Positions 8,227 to 11,757 of a stretch of 11,757 nucleotides of DNA are shown one piece after another. The stretch lies in NCBI GenBank assembly GCA_001839685.1, contig MLAK01000085.1, positions 1 through 11,757 of the forward strand. Direction: 5' to 3'. The position numbers and the translations under genes are program-made. The DNA is from Tritrichomonas foetus (taxonomy: Eukaryota > Parabasalia > Tritrichomonadida > Tritrichomonadidae). Position 1 is the stretch's first letter, and each line of letters opens with the position of its first letter. A model generated the notes under the pieces. It was not told the DNA's origin. It saw nothing but the letters and a program-made list of their open reading frames with translations, and ran no database searches.

Positions 8227-9936
8227 CTAAACATCATGAACAAGTTGTGAAAGTAGTAATCCTATCCATTTCATTTTATTTGGAATCTTACGCAAAGAAA
8301 AATGAGCAGTGAATGTCTTTGATGAAACACATTCAAACTTTTGGAGGTTTAATATGCTATAAAAAGTATTTGTCTTATTAAGTGTATTACAATTTGAAAA
8401 TGTCACACTTAAAACATTAGTGCAAGTTGAAAAAGCATAATCATCAACTAATACAACATTTTTTGGAATTACTATATGGTCAAATGCAAGACATGATTCA
8501 AATGACATCTCGCCAATATAAGTTACAGTATCAGGAAAAACAGGTGTGATCAATGAGGTACAAAAATAAAATTCACTTTCTTGAATAGTTTTTAAATATG
8601 GTGGGAAATTCACAGACTGAAGAAGACGGCAATTAGAAAAAGAACAAACCTCAAAAACAGTAACAGTGTCAGGAATTTCTACCGATATCAATAAACTAGA
8701 TAATTGAAACATTGTATGCTCAATTGTTGTAATTTTACATTTTATATAAGCATTCACAAGGTAAGAATTCCTAAAAACAGAATGTTCCAAAATTTCAACC
8801 GTTTCTGGTATTGTAATTGATGCTATGGATGAAAAGGCAAAAGCTTCACTCAAAATTGTTCTCACTGATGAAGGAATTGTGACACTTGTCATCCAATTTA
8901 AATAAAAAGCGCCAACGTCAATATTAACAACTGTTGATGGAATCGTAAATGTTACATGACCAGGTGGGACTTTAACTAATGTAAGTTCATCTATTGAAAA
9001 AACTGCATCATTTTTAGCAATTAAATATGGATTTTGACTATTAACTGTTAATTTAGTGATTGTTTTCTTCTGAAATGCTGATGCGGCTATACTGCTTGTT
9101 TGAGCTGGAATTTCATATGTGTTACTTGTTCTTTCCAATGGGTAAAAAATCAACTTCTCATAATTTTTCGAGAAAAGAACACCATCTTTAGATGCAAAAT
9201 AGGCATTATTTGAATTAACATTAATATTTTGTAATGAAGAACATCCTTCAAGTGCATCTTGATTAAATGTATCAATATTCTCTCCAAGCTCAAATGAAAC
9301 AACACTTGTACACATATAAAATGATCTAGTCTCAATACTATTAATGCTTGAAGGAATAACAATAGAAACAATATTTTTACAAAAAACAAATGCATGCGTG
9401 TAAATTGTTGTGATTGTAGGAATATCTGGAAAAACTATACTAGTTAATGCATTGCTTCCCATGATAATTTTTTCATTAGTATATATGAGCAAATTTGATG
9501 TAGAAAAATATGGATTTCCATTTGGAAAAGTTATTGAAGTGAGCAAATAATTGTCTTGAAAAGCTACAATTTCAATTGTGTGTAAGGTTGAAGGAAGAGA
9601 AATGCTTGTTAAACTTGTGCATGATCTAAAAGCGCTACTTTCGATATGTTCAAGTCCTTCTGGAAGTGTCAATGATGCTATTGATGTACAAAAATAAAAA
9701 CAATTCATTTTTATTGTTCTTAATGTGCTTGGAAAAGAAATCGTAGTAAGCTGAGAACAGCCATAAAAAGCTTCATTTCCAAGAAGGGTAATTCCTTCAT
9801 TAATGATCAATGTTTGTAGTTCTGTACATTCACGATAAGCTGTTGGTGCAACATAGTCAATTCCCTCAGATGGTGAAATGACAACTGTTTGGGAACATGA
9901 TGTTGATTTAGAAATTAAGAAAAAGAAGAGAATCAT
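8227..9936 (-). CDS. Secreted BspA-like leucine-rich repeat (LRR_5) protein
   Basis: The product has 569 residues from the first ATG at 9936; an upstream extension to 9945 would need TTG and is not used. A short hydrophobic N-terminus (MILFFFLIS) followed by STSCSQ looks like a signal peptide. The rest is mostly LRR_5 repeats of about 23 residues with the pattern LTSI.IPs.v..I...AF..C. Three longer BspA-type islands interrupt them near residues 137-157, 240-267 and 297-324, with motifs NPYF, NNAYFASKDGVLF and NPYL. Such proteins in Treponema, Tannerella and trichomonads act at the surface in adhesion, and their spread among gut and mucosal microbes suggests lateral transfer. No hydrophobic C-terminal anchor follows the repeats: the end (MKWIGLLLSQLVHDV) is too short. 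The protein may therefore be released or held by partners. It shares a divergent promoter region with the LRR-coiled-coil gene but has no evident functional link to it. Confidence 0.93.
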   Translation of the reverse strand: MILFFFLISKSTSCSQTVVISPSEGIDYVAPTAYRECTELQTLIINEGITLLGNEAFYGCSQLTTISFPSTLRTIKMNCFYFCTSIASLTLPEGLEHIESSAFRSCTSLTSISLPSTLHTIEIVAFQDNYLLTSITFPNGNPYFSTSNLLIYTNEKIIMGSNALTSIVFPDIPTITTIYTHAFVFCKNIVSIVIPSSINSIETRSFYMCTSVVSFELGENIDTFNQDALEGCSSLQNINVNSNNAYFASKDGVLFSKNYEKLIFYPLERTSNTYEIPAQTSSIAASAFQKKTITKLTVNSQNPYLIAKNDAVFSIDELTLVKVPPGHVTFTIPSTVVNIDVGAFYLNWMTSVTIPSSVRTILSEAFAFSSIASITIPETVEILEHSVFRNSYLVNAYIKCKITTIEHTMFQLSSLLISVEIPDTVTVFEVCSFSNCRLLQSVNFPPYLKTIQESEFYFCTSLITPVFPDTVTYIGEMSFESCLAFDHIVIPKNVVLVDDYAFSTCTNVLSVTFSNCNTLNKTNTFYSILNLQKFECVSSKTFTAHFSLRKIPNKMKWIGLLLSQLVHDV

Positions 9937-9961
9937 AAATATCAAGTGTTGTATTTATTTT

Positions 9962-9967
9962 GAATGA
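9962..9967 (-). promoter_or_regulatory. Candidate initiator for the BspA-like gene
   Basis: On the minus strand TCATTC fits the Trichomonas initiator consensus TCA(+1)Y(T/A). The +1 adenine would be at 9965, giving a 28-base leader to the ATG at 9936, which is plausible for trichomonads. The same bases form one of the TTGAATGA octamers, so the match may reflect another element. Confidence 0.3.
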
Positions 9968-10047
9968 ATTGAAATTTCTCACTTTTTTAGATCATTGAAT
10001 GAGAAAATCCAGAAAGTAAATTGACACATTCTCTCAAGTAATGTTTC

Positions 10048-10094
10048 ATTCAATAATTTGGTTAATTCACTGTAGTTAACCAAAAATATTGAAT
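10048..10094. repeat. Long inverted repeat in the divergent promoter
   Basis: The left arm at 10048-10065 (ATTCAATAATTTGGTTAA) is nearly the reverse complement of the right arm at 10076-10094 (TTAACCAAAAATATTGAAT). The outer 8 and inner 9 base pairs are exact, broken by a one-base bulge and one mismatch. The loop is TTCACTGTAG at 10066-10075. It may be a binding site for a dimeric factor, a cruciform, or the remnant of a small mobile element. Confidence 0.65.
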
Positions 10095-10229
10095 AGCAAT
10101 TTATTAATCAAATGATCGTTTTTTTATGGTTGAATGACTTAATATACAAATAAAAAGTGATCTAAATTTGAATTAAAACAACCAATTATCAATTTAAAAA
10201 GTCTCTCTTTTATAAATCATACCGCCATT

Positions 10230-10261
10230 TTAACGTTCACTTTATTGAAATTAACGGTCAC
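10230..10261 (+). promoter_or_regulatory. Paired Myb-like boxes TTAACGnTCAC before the LRR-coiled-coil gene
   Basis: TTAACGTTCAC at 10230-10240 and TTAACGGTCAC at 10251-10261 differ at one base and start 21 bp apart, close to two helical turns. TAACGG is the classic Myb recognition core, and Trichomonas Myb proteins bind TAACG-type elements. The first box also contains TCACTTT (10237-10243), which fits the initiator consensus, though it is about 76 bases before the ATG. Regulation by Myb is inference from the motif. Confidence 0.45.
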
Positions 10262-10314
10262 GATTTTCAAAAAAAATTTCAAAATTTAATTCCACACATC
10301 AAACTTTGATTAAA

Positions 10315-11331
10315 ATGGCAACAGAAAAACCAACAATATTGAAGCCAAAAGAAATGTACGACCTTTGCCACGGCGACATGTCTCGATGTGTCTTCGATTT
10401 TTCCAGCATCTCAATCGACGATTTCGACGGACTCTTCAATACCCTCCCGCAGCTTGTCTACAAGAAGGTGAAAAGCCTCAAATTCTGTAACGATACAGCA
10501 GTAAAGCTTGAAAGTGGCACTTACGACGCTCCAGATGAAGAAATCAGAAATTATCAATATAGCATCAAAAATCAGAAACCCGGTTACTCGACATACATTT
10601 CAAAGATCATTAGTCAGGCTCTACCACGCACAAAACTTTTGACTACCCTAGAATTTGACAGAATTCCACTTTCGCATGAATCTTTCGAAAATATTACAAA
10701 TTCCATTCGAAAGTGCCCAAGGATCAAAAATGTAGCATTTTCTAATCTCCGTGTTCACGATGAAGATTTTGTATACTTTTTAACGCATGTCTCGCCATAT
10801 AAACTCGATTCAATAAAATTCGTTAATTGCCAAATCAGCGAAAATGTCTACGATTCAATCCGCAAGTTCCTAAACAGTCAGCCGGGTGAGGGAGATGTCC
10901 TCAAAGATGGCCAATGGCGGCTTGCCACCTTAAACCTTGATAATAAAGAAATAACCGCCGATAATTTACCATCAAAAGCTGCATCAAGAAAAAGTGACAT
11001 TAAAGAAAGAAACATCAGTTTCGATGATGATAATGATGGATATGAAGATAGCGAAAATATCACTCGTTCAAAGGCCGAAATAACAATGGCACGCATCCGC
11101 GAAGTAACAAAAGCTGTTCCGCCCGCTTCTCCCACAGACAACCCGCGCGAACAGAATGAGAAGCTGAAGCGAGAGCTTGAGGAGCTCCTAGGGCGTCTCC
11201 AGGCAGTCCGCTTCAGTGATGACGTCTTCCTGATTGGCGAAGGCGCCCAGGAGAGCCTCGACGATATTCGAGCAGCCGAAGAGACAGTTAAGAAGTATGA
11301 AGAAGCACATGGTGAGATCAACATCAACTAG
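10315..11331 (+). CDS. LRR plus coiled-coil protein, possibly CEP78-like
   Basis: The product has 338 residues from the ATG at 10315; the frame extends upstream to 10306 only through a TTG, which is not used. Residues about 15-45 include the segment CVFDFSSISIDDFDGLF. Residues 108-191 hold three ribonuclease-inhibitor-type LRRs (LLTTLEFDRIPL, IKNVAFSNLRV, LDSIKFVNCQI). A partial fourth strand (LATLNLDNKEI) follows W201. A charged linker contains an acidic patch (FDDDNDGYED, 236-245). A coiled coil begins near R278 (REQNEKLKRELEELLGRL) and the C-terminus is acidic. The order (short DF-containing N-terminus, LRRs, linker, coiled coil) resembles CEP78, a centriole/basal-body protein known mainly from ciliated organisms, though this protein is much shorter. 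That identity rests on architecture and weak similarity and could be wrong; a generic LRR cytoskeletal adaptor is the alternative. GC content rises to about 58% near the 3' end, unlike the other genes. Confidence 0.88.
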   Translation: MATEKPTILKPKEMYDLCHGDMSRCVFDFSSISIDDFDGLFNTLPQLVYKKVKSLKFCNDTAVKLESGTYDAPDEEIRNYQYSIKNQKPGYSTYISKIISQALPRTKLLTTLEFDRIPLSHESFENITNSIRKCPRIKNVAFSNLRVHDEDFVYFLTHVSPYKLDSIKFVNCQISENVYDSIRKFLNSQPGEGDVLKDGQWRLATLNLDNKEITADNLPSKAASRKSDIKERNISFDDDNDGYEDSENITRSKAEITMARIREVTKAVPPASPTDNPREQNEKLKRELEELLGRLQAVRFSDDVFLIGEGAQESLDDIRAAEETVKKYEEAHGEININ

Positions 11332-11542
11332 CTTATATTATTAAACGTGAATCCCATATTTTATCATTTCTACACTCGCATTGTTTAATTTCATAAAATC
11401 ATCATATGTAGGCATATAAAATGGTAGTATAACCAATTACGTGACTAATGTGAAAATGATGACCAAGTTGAAGCTTCAAACATGGCGTAAAGTTTCATTG
11501 GAGTGCTGACATCAAACTACATTCAGCGATAAATTTAAGTTC
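11332..11542. other. Downstream spacer of the LRR-coiled-coil gene
   Basis: No confident gene is present. A 17-codon frame beginning ATG ATG at 11456 ends at a TGA (11507-11509). The same frame then stays open through the tandem repeat to the window end, but without a new ATG. This could be a decayed coding fragment or chance. No tRNA-like cloverleaf or other RNA structure was recognised. Confidence 0.5.
11342..11345 (+). terminator. Candidate poly(A) signal of the LRR-coiled-coil gene
   Basis: TAAA begins 11 bases past the TAG stop, the position expected for the trichomonad UAAA signal. The tetramer alone is weak evidence. Confidence 0.4.
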
Positions 11543-11690
11543 CGATTTACTTACATTGGATTTACTTATATTGGATTTACTTACATTGGATTTACTTACA
11601 TTGGATTTACTCATATTGGATTTACTTATATTGGATTTACTTATATTGGATTTACTTTTATTGGATTTACTTTTATTGGATTTACTTACC
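11543..11690. repeat. 15-bp tandem repeat, about 9.9 copies
   Basis: The unit is GGATTTACTTACATT. Copies start at 11543 (first base C), 11558, 11573, 11588, 11603, 11618, 11633, 11648 and 11663, with a partial copy at 11678-11690. Variation is confined to the TTAC part: TTAC, TTAT, TCAT or TTTT. Like copies sit next to each other (copies 3-4, 6-7, 8-9), which suggests local slippage. No stop codon occurs in any plus-strand frame; two of the three minus-strand frames contain TAA in each copy of the main unit. It reads as a minisatellite; a coding role is not shown. Confidence 0.95.
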
Positions 11691-11699
11691 TCCTATATG

Positions 11700-11754
11700 A
11701 AAGGTTTACAAAATGGTCCCCCAAAGATTTTGTGGGACCATCCCATAAACCTTT
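11700..11754. repeat. 55-bp imperfect palindrome at the right edge
   Basis: The sequence is symmetric about base 11727. Paired blocks are AAAGGTTTA (11700-11708) with TAAACCTTT (11746-11754), ATGGTCCC (11713-11720) with GGGACCAT (11734-11741), and CAAA (11722-11725) with TTTG (11729-11732). Twenty-one of 27 positions pair, and four of the six mismatches are adjacent. It starts 9 bases after the tandem repeat. It may be an element end, a hairpin, or the last codons of a leftward gene, since the minus strand is open from the window end to a TAG at 11693-11695 or, in another frame, a TAA near 11687. The window stops too soon to decide. Confidence 0.8.
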
Positions 11755-11757
11755 GTC

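Larger units (their letters stand above)
9937..10314. promoter_or_regulatory. Divergent promoter region between the BspA-like and LRR-coiled-coil genes
   Basis: These 378 bases separate two divergently transcribed genes, so both promoters should lie here. The stretch has no open frame worth calling. It contains four copies of the octamer TTGAATGA: plus strand at 9960-9967, 9995-10002 and 10130-10137, and minus strand at 10046-10053. It also contains a 47-bp inverted repeat and a pair of TTAACGnTCAC boxes, both listed separately. Which gene each element serves is not known. Confidence 0.6.

Noticed and set aside
9150..9395. 81-codon minus-strand open frame within the BspA-like gene
   Set aside because: It is an alternative frame of the LRR repeats; its Leu/Ile/His-rich sequence is what frame-shifted LRR codons give.
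9937..9945. Upstream TTG start for the BspA-like gene
   Set aside because: Trichomonad genes start at ATG; the ATG at 9936 gives a cleaner signal peptide.
10306..10314. Upstream TTG start for the LRR-coiled-coil gene
   Set aside because: Non-ATG start; the ATG at 10315 lies three codons downstream in an A-rich context typical of protist starts.
10878..11327. 149-codon minus-strand open frame opposite the LRR-coiled-coil gene
   Set aside because: It is antisense to the GC-rich coiled-coil end, where stops are rare. Its Ser/Arg runs mirror Glu/Lys/Leu codons, and no start context or domain supports it.
11543..11690. CRISPR array
   Set aside because: The 15-bp units are directly adjacent with no spacers, and the surrounding genes are eukaryotic.

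Overview
The window looks like nuclear DNA from a parabasalid protist, most likely a trichomonad of the Trichomonas/Tritrichomonas type. The reasons are: a 7.5-kb gene with no introns, about 23-35% GC in sampled coding and spacer lines, a BspA-like LRR_5 surface protein (a family greatly expanded in trichomonads), Asn/Ser-rich low-complexity inserts in a conserved scaffold protein, short spacers, and UAAA-type poly(A) signals just after the stops. Entamoeba shares the AT-richness and the BspA and BEACH families, but a centriole/basal-body-like gene argues for a flagellated organism. TAA and TAG end the three genes and nothing points to a variant code. The species assignment is inference.

Layout: 1-348 is AT-rich upstream DNA with a small hairpin. 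349-7914 (+) is one uninterrupted gene for a 2521-residue BEACH-WD40 scaffold. It has a helical N-terminus, a ConA-like domain, an armadillo-like middle, a PH-BEACH domain, a BEACH domain split by about 260 low-complexity residues, a WD40 region with its own insert, and a compact eight-cysteine C-terminal finger. 7915-8226 is a short convergent spacer carrying both 3' ends. 8227-9936 (-) encodes a 569-residue secreted BspA-like LRR protein with no C-terminal membrane anchor. 9937-10314 is a divergent promoter region with unusual structure: a 47-bp inverted repeat, four copies of the octamer TTGAATGA, and two TTAACGnTCAC boxes 21 bp apart. 10315-11331 (+) encodes a 338-residue LRR plus coiled-coil protein whose architecture resembles a shortened CEP78, a centriole/basal-body protein. 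11332-11757 has no confident gene. It holds a 15-bp tandem repeat of about 9.9 copies, followed 9 bp later by a 55-bp imperfect palindrome that may be the edge of a mobile element or the tail of a leftward gene.

The three genes do not form a pathway or operon. Their likely roles are membrane traffic (BEACH), cell surface or secreted interaction (BspA-like) and cytoskeleton/basal body (LRR-coiled-coil). The most noteworthy items are the split BEACH domain with phosphosite-like motifs and a FYVE-like finger, the structured divergent promoter, and the repeat/palindrome block at the right edge. I see no clear sign of a wholly new multi-gene system.
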